A stretch of 7,756 nt of DNA from an uncultured Alphaproteobacteria bacterium (GCA_937892955.1 CALBKH010000066.1:1-7756), one strand, 5' to 3'. Numbered from the stretch's first letter, positions 1 through 7,057 are shown. Made by a program: numbers and translations. Notes: generated by a model from the letters alone, not told the origin.

Positions 1-552
1 CCTACGGAAAGGCGGCCCCGTTTAACAGCCGAGCCGCGCCAGGGTCAAGCCGAACAGAACTTCGTAGGGGGTCTCGGGCTCGCGCCGACGGAGACGCGCG
101 GAGGTTCTTCGGATTTGCAAACAGCGGCATTTCCGGTATGGGCAGCACATTCGAAAGTCGGCGGAGCGGAGCGCATCGGTTCGCCGCCGATACGCCGGTC
201 GCGGCGATGTCCTTCCGTGTCGGATGGCGCGCCGCGCCGGATGTCGGGCCGTGTCGTCGGCCCCGCCCCATCGGGGCGAGCCCGGTTTCACCGACGCGAC
301 GTCGACGGCCGCGGGAACGGCTCCGGTCACCGCTCGGATCGCCCCGCCGACGACGACCGGCCGACGCGCCGACGGGCACCTCTCGGCGGTCGCACGTCCG
401 GTCGGCGAAAGGCGGATGGCGTCACACTCGGAAACCGACGACCGGGAGATGTCCGGCCCGATGGAGACGGACGCGGTTCAGGGCCGCGCGTCGCCGGGCC
501 GTTCCGGCGGAAGCCGGGCACCGGCCACTCGTGCCACAAGGGGGTACTCGGC
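1..552. other. Gene-free region upstream of cysD
   Basis: I find no supportable gene here on either strand. Open frames exist because the DNA is GC-rich, but their translations are dominated by Arg, Gly, Pro and Asp with no recognisable motif. The only relatively AT-rich patch is about 110-155. It contains a weak sigma70-like pair, TTGCAA at 115-120 and TATGGG at 137-142, separated by 16 bases, which could serve cysD but matches consensus poorly. If transcription starts there, the cysD leader would be about 400 bases long. I recognise no riboswitch in it. The region may also hold the end of a decayed neighbour, but nothing shows which. Confidence 0.5.
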
Positions 553-1458
553 TTGCAACACGATCGCCTGACGCGTCTTCGCCGGCTGGAAGCGGAGTCG
601 ATCTTCATCATTCGAGAGGTCGCCGCCGAGTTCAAGAACCCGGTCATGCTCTATTCGATCGGCAAGGACTCCTCGGTGAGGCTTCATCTGGCGATGAAGG
701 CGTTCCACCCGTCGAAGCCGCCCTTTCCGTTGCTCCACGTCGACACGACCTGGAAGTTCCGCGAGATGATCCGCTTCCGCGACGACACGGCGAAGCGGCT
801 CGGGCTCGATCTCATCGTCCACTCCAATCAGGAAGGCCTCGATCAGGGGATCACGCCGTTCACGCACGGCTCGTCGACCTACACCAACGTGATGAAGACC
901 GACGCGCTGAAACAGGCGCTGACCCGATACGGCTTCGACGCAGCCTTCGGCGGCGCCCGGCGCGACGAGGAGAAATCGCGCGCCAAGGAGCGCATCTTCT
1001 CCTTCCGCACGGCCAGCCACACCTGGGACCCGAAGAACCAGCGCCCCGAACTCTGGCGGCTCTACAACGCCCGCGTGGCGCCGGGGGAATCGATCCGCGC
1101 CTTCCCGCTGTCGAACTGGACCGAGCTCGACATCTGGCAATACATCCTGGTCGAGAACATCCCGATCGTGCCGCTCTATTTCGCCGCCGTACGACCGGTG
1201 GTCGAGCGCGACGGCCAGTTGATCATGGTCGACGACGAGCGCTTGCCGCTGCTGCCCGGCGAAACGCCGGAGATGCGTGAGATCCGTTTCCGGACGCTCG
1301 GCTGCTATCCGTTGACCGCCGCCATGGAGAGCTCCGCCAGGACGCTGCCGGAGATCGTGCGCGAGATGCTGCTCGCCCGCACCTCCGAACGCGCCGGCCA
1401 CTTCATCGACCACGACGAGGCCGGTTCGATGGAGAAGAAGAAGGACGGGTACTTCTAA
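553..1458 (+). CDS. cysD: Sulfate adenylyltransferase subunit 2 (CysD)
   Basis: CysD is the small, catalytic subunit of the cytoplasmic heterodimeric ATP sulfurylase. It makes APS from ATP and sulfate, driven by GTP hydrolysis in CysN. From the TTG at 553 the product is 301 residues, the family's usual length. The start is supported by AAGGGGG at 538-544, eight bases upstream, and by the N-terminus DRLTRLRRLEAES typical of CysD; no ATG or GTG lies in frame nearby. Visible motifs are the PP-loop SIGKDSS (residues 35-41), HVDTTWKFREM, GGARRDEEKSRAKER (133-147), NWTELDIWQYI, and the C-terminal EAGSMEKKKDGYF. Residue 43 is Arg (AGG, 679-681), directly after the PP-loop, where I recall Met in relatives. 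The frame is open for 146 codons further upstream (from 115), but that stretch looks non-coding. Its end lies in a 16-bp tandem duplication. It pairs with cysNC downstream. Confidence 0.95.
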   Translation: MQHDRLTRLRRLEAESIFIIREVAAEFKNPVMLYSIGKDSSVRLHLAMKAFHPSKPPFPLLHVDTTWKFREMIRFRDDTAKRLGLDLIVHSNQEGLDQGITPFTHGSSTYTNVMKTDALKQALTRYGFDAAFGGARRDEEKSRAKERIFSFRTASHTWDPKNQRPELWRLYNARVAPGESIRAFPLSNWTELDIWQYILVENIPIVPLYFAAVRPVVERDGQLIMVDDERLPLLPGETPEMREIRFRTLGCYPLTAAMESSARTLPEIVREMLLARTSERAGHFIDHDEAGSMEKKKDGYF

Positions 1459-1474
1459 GGACGGGTACTTCTGA
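1443..1474 (+). repeat. 16-bp tandem duplication at the cysD/cysN junction
   Basis: Two adjacent 16-base units, 1443-1458 and 1459-1474, differ at one base: GGACGGGTACTTCTAA, then the same with TGA as its last three bases. The first copy encodes the end of cysD (Asp-Gly-Tyr-Phe-stop). The second copy repeats that coding end one frame over, and its TGA overlaps the ATG at 1474 as TGATG. The simplest reading is that cysD and cysN once overlapped by one base and a duplication pushed them 15 bases apart. It could also be an assembly artefact. Confidence 0.9.
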
Positions 1475-1527
1475 TGTCCACCGAAGCTCCGCTGGATCCC
1501 GCCGCCTTCACCGACCATCTCGCCGCC
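1474..1527 (+). pseudogene. cysN: Detached N-terminal codons of cysN (frameshift remnant)
   Basis: The ATG at 1474 opens 18 codons reading MSTEAPLDPAAFTDHLAA, a normal-looking alphaproteobacterial CysN N-terminus. The next expected residues, HEKKSLLRFLTCG, are present but one frame away, starting with CAC at 1527-1529. One C appears to be missing in what would have been GCCGCCCACGAG. Read straight on from 1474, translation leaves the CysN sequence and stops at TGA 1591-1593 after 39 codons. No slippery heptamer is evident, so programmed frameshifting is not supported. A sequencing error in the C-run or a true inactivating deletion are both possible. Confidence 0.85.
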
Positions 1528-1544
1528 ACGAGAAGAAGAGCCTG

Positions 1545-3371
1545 TTGCGCTTCCTCACCTGCGGCTCGGTCGACGACGGCAAGTCGACGCTGATCGGCCG
1601 CCTGCTCCACGACACCAAGCTGCTGTTCGAAGACCAGCTGAAGAGCCTGGAGCGCGACAGCCGCAAACACGGAACCGTCGGTGACGACATCGACTTCGCC
1701 CTCCTCGTCGACGGCCTCGAGGCCGAGCGCGAGCAGGGCATCACCATCGACGTCGCCTATCGATTCTTCGCCACCGATCGGCGCAAATTCATCGTCGCCG
1801 ACACCCCCGGTCACGTGCAGTACACCCGCAACATGGCGACCGGGGCTTCCAACTCGGATCTCGCGGTGATCCTGGTCGACGCCCGCTACGGCGTCCTGCC
1901 GCAGACCCGCCGGCACTCCTTCATCGTGTCGCTGCTCGGCATCCGCCACGTGGTGCTGGCCGTCAACAAGATCGACCTGGTCGACCACAGCCAGGAGGTC
2001 TTCCACCGCATCGTCGCCGACCATGCCGCCTTCGCTTCCGATTTCGGCTTCGAGACGCAGGTCGCCATCCCCATGTCGGCCCGCTTCGGCGACAACGTCC
2101 TCGATCACGGCCCCCACATGCCCTGGTACAAGGGGCCGACCCTGGTCCACCATCTCGAAACCGTCGCCATCGGCGAGACCGACTACGATCGGCCGTTCCG
2201 CATGCCGGTGCAGTGGGTGAACCGGCCGAACCTCGATTTCCGCGGCTTCTCCGGGACCATCGCCGCCGGCACGTTGCGCCCGGGTGATCCGGTCGTCGTC
2301 GCCACGTCCGGGTGCAGCACGACGGTGAAGTCGATCGTCACCCGGGACGGCGAACTCGACGAAGCCTACGCCGGCGAGGCGGTCACCCTGACGCTCGCCG
2401 ACGAGGTCGACATCTCGCGCGGCAACGTCCTGTCCTCGCCGACCGACCGATTCGAGGTCGCCGACCAGTTCGCCGCCGATCTCATCTGGATGGCCGACGA
2501 GCCGGCGATGCCGGGGCGACCCTATCTGATCAAGATCGGCACCAAGCTGGTTCCGGCCCAGATCACCGAGATCAAGTACAAGATCGACGTCGACACGTTC
2601 GGTCACCTCGCCGCCAAGCATCTCGTCCTCAACGAAGTCGCCCGGGTCAACGTGGCGCTCTCCGAGGCGGTCGCCTTCGACCCCTATGCCGTCGCCCGCG
2701 ACACCGGCGCCTTCATCGTCATCGACCGGCTGAGCAATCTGACGGTCGGCGCCGGCATGATCGCGTTCGGACTGCGCCGCGCCGCCAACATCCATCGGCA
2801 GGCGCTCGACGTCACCAAGGAGGCGCGTGCCGCCGCCAAGGGCCAGCGTCCCGTCGTCCTGTGGTTCACCGGCCTGTCCGGCGCCGGCAAGTCGACGATC
2901 GCCAACCTCGTCGAGAAGAAGCTGCACGGCGCCGGCCGTCACACCTACGTGCTCGACGGCGACAACGTTCGCCACGGCCTCAACAAGGACCTCGGCTTCA
3001 CCGCCGCCGACCGCGTCGAGAACATCCGGCGCGTGGCCGAAGCCGCCAAGCTGTTCGTCGATGCAGGCCTGATCGTGCTCACCGCCTTCATCTCGCCGTT
3101 CCGTTCCGAGCGACAACTGGCGCGCGAGATCCTGGAGCCCGGCGAGTTCGTCGAGGTCTTCGTCGCGACCCCGATCGAAGAGGCCGAGAAGCGCGACCCC
3201 AAGGGCCTCTACAAGAAGGCGCGCGAGGGCAAGATCAAGAACTTCACCGGGATCGACAGCCCCTACGAGGCGCCGCAGGCGGCCGAACTGGTGCTCGACA
3301 CCACCTCGACCGACGCCGAGGCTCTCGCCGATCAGGTGATCGAGTATCTGCGGACCAACGGTCACATCTGA
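1545..3371 (+). CDS. cysNC: Sulfate adenylyltransferase subunit 1/APS kinase fusion (CysNC, NodQ-type), 5' end frameshifted
   Basis: This bifunctional cytoplasmic protein has a CysN GTPase that drives CysD's APS synthesis, fused to a CysC kinase that phosphorylates APS to PAPS. Counting from the TTG at 1545 (608 residues), the GTPase shows the P-loop GSVDDGKST (7-15), DTPGH (86-90) and NKID (141-144), followed by the beta-barrel domains. The kinase begins near residue 430 with GLSGAGKST (443-451), then LDGDNVRHGLN, the FISPF serine loop and GLYKKAREGKIKNFTGIDSPYE. The intact frame lacks the first roughly 23 residues because a base is missing after 1527. A product started at TTG 1545 would keep the first beta-strand and P-loop, and the purine-rich GAGAAGAAGAG before it is only a poor ribosome site. 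Val91 (DTPGHVQY) and Ala541 (FVATP) replace residues I recall as Glu and Asp. Identity is certain; whether it is functional is open. Confidence 0.9.
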   Translation: MRFLTCGSVDDGKSTLIGRLLHDTKLLFEDQLKSLERDSRKHGTVGDDIDFALLVDGLEAEREQGITIDVAYRFFATDRRKFIVADTPGHVQYTRNMATGASNSDLAVILVDARYGVLPQTRRHSFIVSLLGIRHVVLAVNKIDLVDHSQEVFHRIVADHAAFASDFGFETQVAIPMSARFGDNVLDHGPHMPWYKGPTLVHHLETVAIGETDYDRPFRMPVQWVNRPNLDFRGFSGTIAAGTLRPGDPVVVATSGCSTTVKSIVTRDGELDEAYAGEAVTLTLADEVDISRGNVLSSPTDRFEVADQFAADLIWMADEPAMPGRPYLIKIGTKLVPAQITEIKYKIDVDTFGHLAAKHLVLNEVARVNVALSEAVAFDPYAVARDTGAFIVIDRLSNLTVGAGMIAFGLRRAANIHRQALDVTKEARAAAKGQRPVVLWFTGLSGAGKSTIANLVEKKLHGAGRHTYVLDGDNVRHGLNKDLGFTAADRVENIRRVAEAAKLFVDAGLIVLTAFISPFRSERQLAREILEPGEFVEVFVATPIEEAEKRDPKGLYKKAREGKIKNFTGIDSPYEAPQAAELVLDTTSTDAEALADQVIEYLRTNGHI

Positions 3372-3378
3372 TACCGGG

Positions 3379-3489
3379 TTCACGAAATTCGGACCCGCCC
3401 GAATTTCGTGAGTTTCGGCCCGACCGGCCGACGCCCGTTCGGGCTCGCCTTCGCCCATGAAGCTCCGAATAGGTCGGGACTTCATGGCC
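3379..3489. repeat. Cluster of back-to-back palindromes (possible intergenic repeat unit)
   Basis: About 110 bases between the convergent genes consist of successive stem-loops. These are the 13-bp stem at 3380-3411; CGGCC/GGCCG at 3416-3430; GCCCG-TT-CGGGC at 3433-3444; and CCATGAAG/CTTCATGG at 3455-3487, whose interior adds TCC/GGA. This architecture is what short palindromic intergenic repeats (REP, RIME and similar families) look like. Whether this one is multicopy cannot be told from one window. On the minus strand it lies about 40 bases after the kpsC stop. Confidence 0.5.
3380..3411. terminator. Perfect 13-bp hairpin between convergent operons
   Basis: TCACGAAATTCGG (3380-3392) and CCGAATTTCGTGA (3399-3411) are exact inverted repeats around a six-base loop, starting eight bases after the cysNC stop. 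The stem is symmetric, so it could end transcription from cysNC and from kpsC, which converge here. No real T-run follows on either side (only GTTT on the plus strand), so classic intrinsic termination is uncertain. It may instead stabilise 3' ends or belong to a larger palindromic repeat. Confidence 0.5.
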
Positions 3490-3523
3490 TCGGTAAGACC
3501 CCGCGCCGAGGCGGAGGCCGCCC

Positions 3524-5647
3524 TCAGCGGCGGCGCAGGCCGGCGAAACGGGCGAGGGGAAAGAAGACGCCGTGCGCCGCGCGGGCGATCGTGTGGCGAA
3601 GCGCCGACGCGAGACGTGCCGTGGCGGTGGCCGGGGCGCTGCGGCCTTCGGAGAGACGTTCGACGATGGTCTCCACCGGGCAGGGTCGGCCGCTCACCGG
3701 ATCGACGTAACGTGGGTAGAGGATCAGGGCGACGGCGACGAGTTCGTCGAGCGTGAGCCGCCGATCGCGGCGCGTGACGGCGAGGGCATCGTCGGTGAGC
3801 CCCCAGCCGGCGTAGAACGGCAGCCCATGCGTGGCGACGTCCAGACCGCGCAACAGGGCCTCGAAGCCGGTCAGCGACGTCATGGTCTCGACGCGGTCGA
3901 CGTCGGCGAGCAGCGACGGCATCGACACGTCGGAAACGACGCGGTCGACGAGCCGGTCGCTCTCCTCTTTCGGCACGGCGCCGCGGCGATAGCCGGCGTG
4001 GACGTCGGGATGCGGCTTGTAGACGATGAACGCGTCCGGCCAACGGGCTCGCACACGGCGCAGCAGCTCGACGTTGGTGGTCACGGCCGGCGAGCCGAGG
4101 CGCACGGACGCATCGTCCTCCACCTGTCCCGGCACCAGGATACGCAGGCGGTCGGTCGGCAGATCGAGCCGCTCGTCTCGGGCGTCGTTGTACTTCGACA
4201 GCCGCCGGGTGACGATCGCCTCCCGGAGGTGCGCGGCGCGAGCCAGCAGTTCGGCGTCGAACTCCGTCTCGCGGGCCAATCGCTCGAACCGGCTCGGCCG
4301 GCGGGGATCGTAGTAGATGCCCTCGTCGTCGAAGACCAGGGACGCGGGTGAGACGAAGGCGGCTCCGAGGCCGACCGAGCGCAGGAAGCCGTCCTCGGTC
4401 CGGACCAGCGTCGCGGCACCCGGCGCGAGCGCCCGGCCGGCCGCCTCGCCGTCGCCCCAAACGACGATGCGAGCGGTTTCGGCACGCGCCGATGCCGCCG
4501 CGGCGTCCATCGATCGAGCGAAACGCGGCGGGCCGTCGACCCCGTCGAGGAACGGACGGATGACACCGCGTTTCCAACGCGTCATGCCGACACAGATCGA
4601 GCGGGTCTCGTCGTGGAACCGATCGCGCAGGAACGCGAGCCGCTCGACCGCCTCCTCGAAGCCGATGCGACGGCCGAACCACGGATCGAGCCAGCGGCAG
4701 TAGTCGAAGTAGGCGGCGGCGAAGAGCGTTTCGCGATCAACCGTCGCGGTGCGCCGGGCGATCGGTGCGAAACGATCGTCGGTGAGGCCCCATCCGGCAT
4801 AGGCGGCGGCGCCGAAGCAGACCACCGGAACGCCGGCGATCATCGCTTCGAGACCGAACTGGCTCGACACGACGTAGACCGCGACGGCCGTCTCGATCAA
4901 CGCCCACGGATTGACGTCGGCGTCGACGAGGACGACGTCGCGTTTCCGCGCGGCATCGACCAGATGCCCGCGTTTCGCCCCCGAGATCGCCTCGGGATGC
5001 ACCTTGACCGCGATCGTGCGACCGGGATTTTCGGCGATCGCCGCGTCGAGCATGGCGACGAAGTCGGCCGGCTTCGCGCCGGCTCCGACGATCGACGCGT
5101 CGCCGTAGGTCTGGTCGACGACGAGGACCACGTCGCGCCCGAACGGCAGGCCGAGCGCGGCCGGCGACCGCATCGGCGCATGATTGTACTTCGACAGCCG
5201 CAGTTCGCGCAGCCGCGCCATGGCGGCGGTGGCCCGCGCCCGGTCGGTCGGCGCCTGCGCCGCCCGCCGCAGGATGGCGGTTTCCAGGTCGCTCGATTCG
5301 GAGGCGTCGTAGTAGATGCCGGACCGGTCGACGATCCAGCCGATGGAGCCTTCGCCGCGGCCGGGGCGAACCGACCGCAGGAAGCCGTCCTCGAGCGCGA
5401 CGAAGGGCAGACCCCGGCGTCGCGCCAGCGATCGGGCGCCGGCGGCGGTTCGGCGATGGCCCCAGCCGACGACGAGATCGACGTCGGTCCGGCTCCAGGG
5501 GAACAGACGGACCGGCTCGACGTCGAGCAGCGTCGCCACGTCGCGCCGAAGTCGCCAGACGCCATGAACGAGAACTCCGGCGCGTCGACGGGCAGCGACA
5601 TCGGCCGGCTCACCGCTTCCGATCGCGCCGGCGTCCGACGGTGTCAT
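3524..5647 (-). CDS. kpsC: Capsule beta-Kdo transferase KpsC (two-module)
   Basis: KpsC lengthens the poly-Kdo linker that joins group 2-type capsular polysaccharides to lyso-phosphatidylglycerol, acting at the cytoplasmic face of the inner membrane. The 707-residue product is close to the E. coli protein in length and holds both tandem modules. Module one has EDGFLRSV (86-93), YYDA (112-115), LSKYN (151-155), VDQTYGDAS (177-185), KVHPE (215-219), SSQFGLEA (261-268) and YAGWGLTDD (283-291). Module two has EDGFLRSV (418-425), YYD (445-447), LSKYN (483-487), VPGQVEDDAS (505-514), YKPHPD (543-548), TSLTGFEAL (590-598) and YAGWGLTDD (612-620). An 18-base stretch encoding RLSKYN is identical in both modules (4188-4205 and 5184-5201). 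The ATG at 5647 overlaps the kpsS stop as ATGA, with GGAG a few bases upstream, so translation is probably coupled. There is no signal peptide, as expected for a cytoplasmic or peripheral enzyme. Confidence 0.93.
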   Translation of the reverse strand: MTPSDAGAIGSGEPADVAARRRAGVLVHGVWRLRRDVATLLDVEPVRLFPWSRTDVDLVVGWGHRRTAAGARSLARRRGLPFVALEDGFLRSVRPGRGEGSIGWIVDRSGIYYDASESSDLETAILRRAAQAPTDRARATAAMARLRELRLSKYNHAPMRSPAALGLPFGRDVVLVVDQTYGDASIVGAGAKPADFVAMLDAAIAENPGRTIAVKVHPEAISGAKRGHLVDAARKRDVVLVDADVNPWALIETAVAVYVVSSQFGLEAMIAGVPVVCFGAAAYAGWGLTDDRFAPIARRTATVDRETLFAAAYFDYCRWLDPWFGRRIGFEEAVERLAFLRDRFHDETRSICVGMTRWKRGVIRPFLDGVDGPPRFARSMDAAAASARAETARIVVWGDGEAAGRALAPGAATLVRTEDGFLRSVGLGAAFVSPASLVFDDEGIYYDPRRPSRFERLARETEFDAELLARAAHLREAIVTRRLSKYNDARDERLDLPTDRLRILVPGQVEDDASVRLGSPAVTTNVELLRRVRARWPDAFIVYKPHPDVHAGYRRGAVPKEESDRLVDRVVSDVSMPSLLADVDRVETMTSLTGFEALLRGLDVATHGLPFYAGWGLTDDALAVTRRDRRLTLDELVAVALILYPRYVDPVSGRPCPVETIVERLSEGRSAPATATARLASALRHTIARAAHGVFFPLARFAGLRRR

Positions 5648-6861
5648 TCTCGATCTCCGAGCGCCGCCCTCAGGCGCGCGACCACGCCTTCGCCCAGGGA
5701 AGGCCAGGTGTGGCGCAGATAGAAGCTGCCGGGAACGAGAGCATGCCGGCGCACGTGCTCCTTGAAGCGAGCGGTCTTCTCCGAATCGACCGGACGCGGG
5801 TTCACCCAGAAGGAATCGAACTCCTCGGTCGTTTCGGGCCGGAACGCCAACCCCTCACCCTGATAGAAGGCGTCGCCGACCGACAACACCGGAATGCCGG
5901 CGCCGAGGGCGGCGATCCCGGTGGTCGAGTTGATGGTGACGAGCCCGCGGGCATGGCGGACGAGCGGCATGAACGGCCCGGCTTCCAGGTAGCTCACCCG
6001 CCCCCCCAGACCGCTCCCCTCGACGAGATAGCGGAGGTTCTTCTTGTGATGGCCGTAGCCGATGTCGAGCGGGTGGGCCTTGACCACCAGATGGCAATCG
6101 GCCGGGGCGGCGCGGCGGAACGAGTCGAGCGCCTGTTCGAGGAAGATGCGCGTCGTCCAGCCCCGCCCATGGCGGACCAACTGCATGTCGTCGTGAACCT
6201 GGAGGGAGAGGACGAAGAAGGGTGGATGGTCGGGCCGGTTCAACCGCGCGAAGAACTCCGCGTCGTGTCGCCGCGAAACGAAGCGACGCCACAACGCGCG
6301 GGTCCAGTAGCGGAATTCGGTCCGGATGCGCCGTTCGCGATGATGCCGATAACGGGGGAACAGGAAATGACTGAGACGCAGAGCCCCGAAATAGACCATC
6401 GCGGCGCGCGTCATCGCGTAGGTCGAGCTTTCGAGCGCCGGCGCGGGAGGCGGCGGATCGAGCGGCGCGTCGGCCACGAAGGTCCCGGCGAGCAACGAAT
6501 TGGCGTTGTTGCCGCCGAGTTCGAAGGTGACGTAGTCGGGCCGGATGTAGCCCTCTTCGAAACAGAAGACCGGAACGCCGAGACGGTGCGCCGCATCGGA
6601 GGCTGCTCGATGAATCGGGCGCTCGTCGCCGAAGAGGACCACGGCATCGGCCGGCCAGCCATGGATGATCGCCGTGATCGCCTCTTCGTAGCTCTCCTCG
6701 CGGGGTCGAACGACCTCGAACGATTTTCCCACCGCGAAGAGAATGTCCCCACCGTTGAAGACGAGGCGACGCACGTCGAATCCGGCCTCCTCAAGGTGCC
6801 TCTGAAGGAATCGGAAGAAACCTCCGACCGGCCCTTGGAGCAGGAGTATCCGTTTACCCAT
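5644..6861 (-). CDS. kpsS: Capsule polysaccharide biosynthesis protein KpsS (initiating beta-Kdo transferase)
   Basis: KpsS adds the first Kdo residue to the phosphatidylglycerol acceptor, priming the linker that KpsC extends before ABC-type export. The product is 405 residues, a normal length. It opens with the Rossmann-like strand KRILLLQGPVGGFF typical of KpsS. Further motifs are FGDERPIH (77-84), FEEGYIRPDYVTFE (101-114), LQVHDDMQL (220-228), KAHPLD (261-266), NSTTGIAAL (311-319) and GDAFYQGEGL (329-338); the HP and NSTTG segments are the conserved nucleotide-sugar site of the capsule synthesis family. The ATG at 6861 is chosen because it directly precedes the first beta-strand; only a weak GAGAAG lies upstream. 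It is the first gene of a two-gene minus-strand operon and shares four bases with kpsC. It appears intact. No exporter genes (kpsMTDE type) are in view. Confidence 0.92.
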   Translation of the reverse strand: MGKRILLLQGPVGGFFRFLQRHLEEAGFDVRRLVFNGGDILFAVGKSFEVVRPREESYEEAITAIIHGWPADAVVLFGDERPIHRAASDAAHRLGVPVFCFEEGYIRPDYVTFELGGNNANSLLAGTFVADAPLDPPPPAPALESSTYAMTRAAMVYFGALRLSHFLFPRYRHHRERRIRTEFRYWTRALWRRFVSRRHDAEFFARLNRPDHPPFFVLSLQVHDDMQLVRHGRGWTTRIFLEQALDSFRRAAPADCHLVVKAHPLDIGYGHHKKNLRYLVEGSGLGGRVSYLEAGPFMPLVRHARGLVTINSTTGIAALGAGIPVLSVGDAFYQGEGLAFRPETTEEFDSFWVNPRPVDSEKTARFKEHVRRHALVPGSFYLRHTWPSLGEGVVARLRAALGDRE

Positions 6862-6996
6862 GGCGACTTCTCAAAAACCGCAAGAAGGCCGAACAGAAAC
6901 ATCTGGTCGACGGAGAGCAATCAACCGCTTCCGTCAACACGATGACAGAGGGCGCAGGAACAACACCGCATCGAGCGCGCATCCCCGCTGTCAGTA

Positions 6997-7032
6997 GCTA
7001 TCGGCTTCGACGCAGCCATCGGCTTCGACGCC
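6997..7032. repeat. Two tandem 18-bp repeats upstream of kpsS
   Basis: Units at 6997-7014 and 7015-7032 share 16 of 18 bases, with an identical core ATCGGCTTCGACGC. They lie about 140-170 bases before the kpsS start and just beside the transposase remnant. They could be a paired operator site or a replication-slippage product; two copies are too few to tell. Confidence 0.7.
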
Positions 7033-7057
7033 GGGTATTTTTAGCGCCGACCCGGCG
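7029..7057. other. 8-bp hairpin with AT-rich loop next to the IS remnant
   Basis: CGCCGGGT (7029-7036) and ACCCGGCG (7050-7057) form a perfect stem around the 13-base loop ATTTTTAGCGCCG. The T-run lies inside the loop rather than after the stem, so this is not an ordinary terminator. It overlaps the second 18-bp repeat and stands about 20 bases from the end of the transposase homology, so it may mark an old insertion boundary. Confidence 0.4.

Noticed and set aside
22..330. Minus-strand frame ending in ETPYEVLFGLTLARLGC, faintly like a transposase C-terminus
   Set aside because: Only about eight residues resemble a transposase tail and the rest of the frame has no integrase features; probably chance.
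115..552. N-terminal extension of CysD from an upstream TTG
   Set aside because: The residues are low-complexity Arg/Gly/Pro/Asp, and CysD homology plus a good ribosome-binding site place the start at 553.
1525..1545. Programmed -1 frameshift joining the two parts of cysN
   Set aside because: No X-XXY-YYZ slippery heptamer or following pseudoknot is evident, and CysN is not known to use recoding; a lost C in GCCGCCC is simpler.
1455..4682. Minus-strand open frame of about 1,075 codons spanning cysNC and part of kpsC
   Set aside because: It lies antisense to two well-identified genes, is rich in Arg, Gly and Asp, and has no family motifs; long antisense frames are expected at this GC content.
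5641..6945. Plus-strand open frame of 434 codons across kpsS
   Set aside because: It is antisense to a clear KpsS with all motifs in frame; its translation resembles no protein I know.
7029..7057. Intrinsic terminator at the hairpin near 7040
   Set aside because: The T-run is inside the loop and no T-tract follows the stem on either strand.
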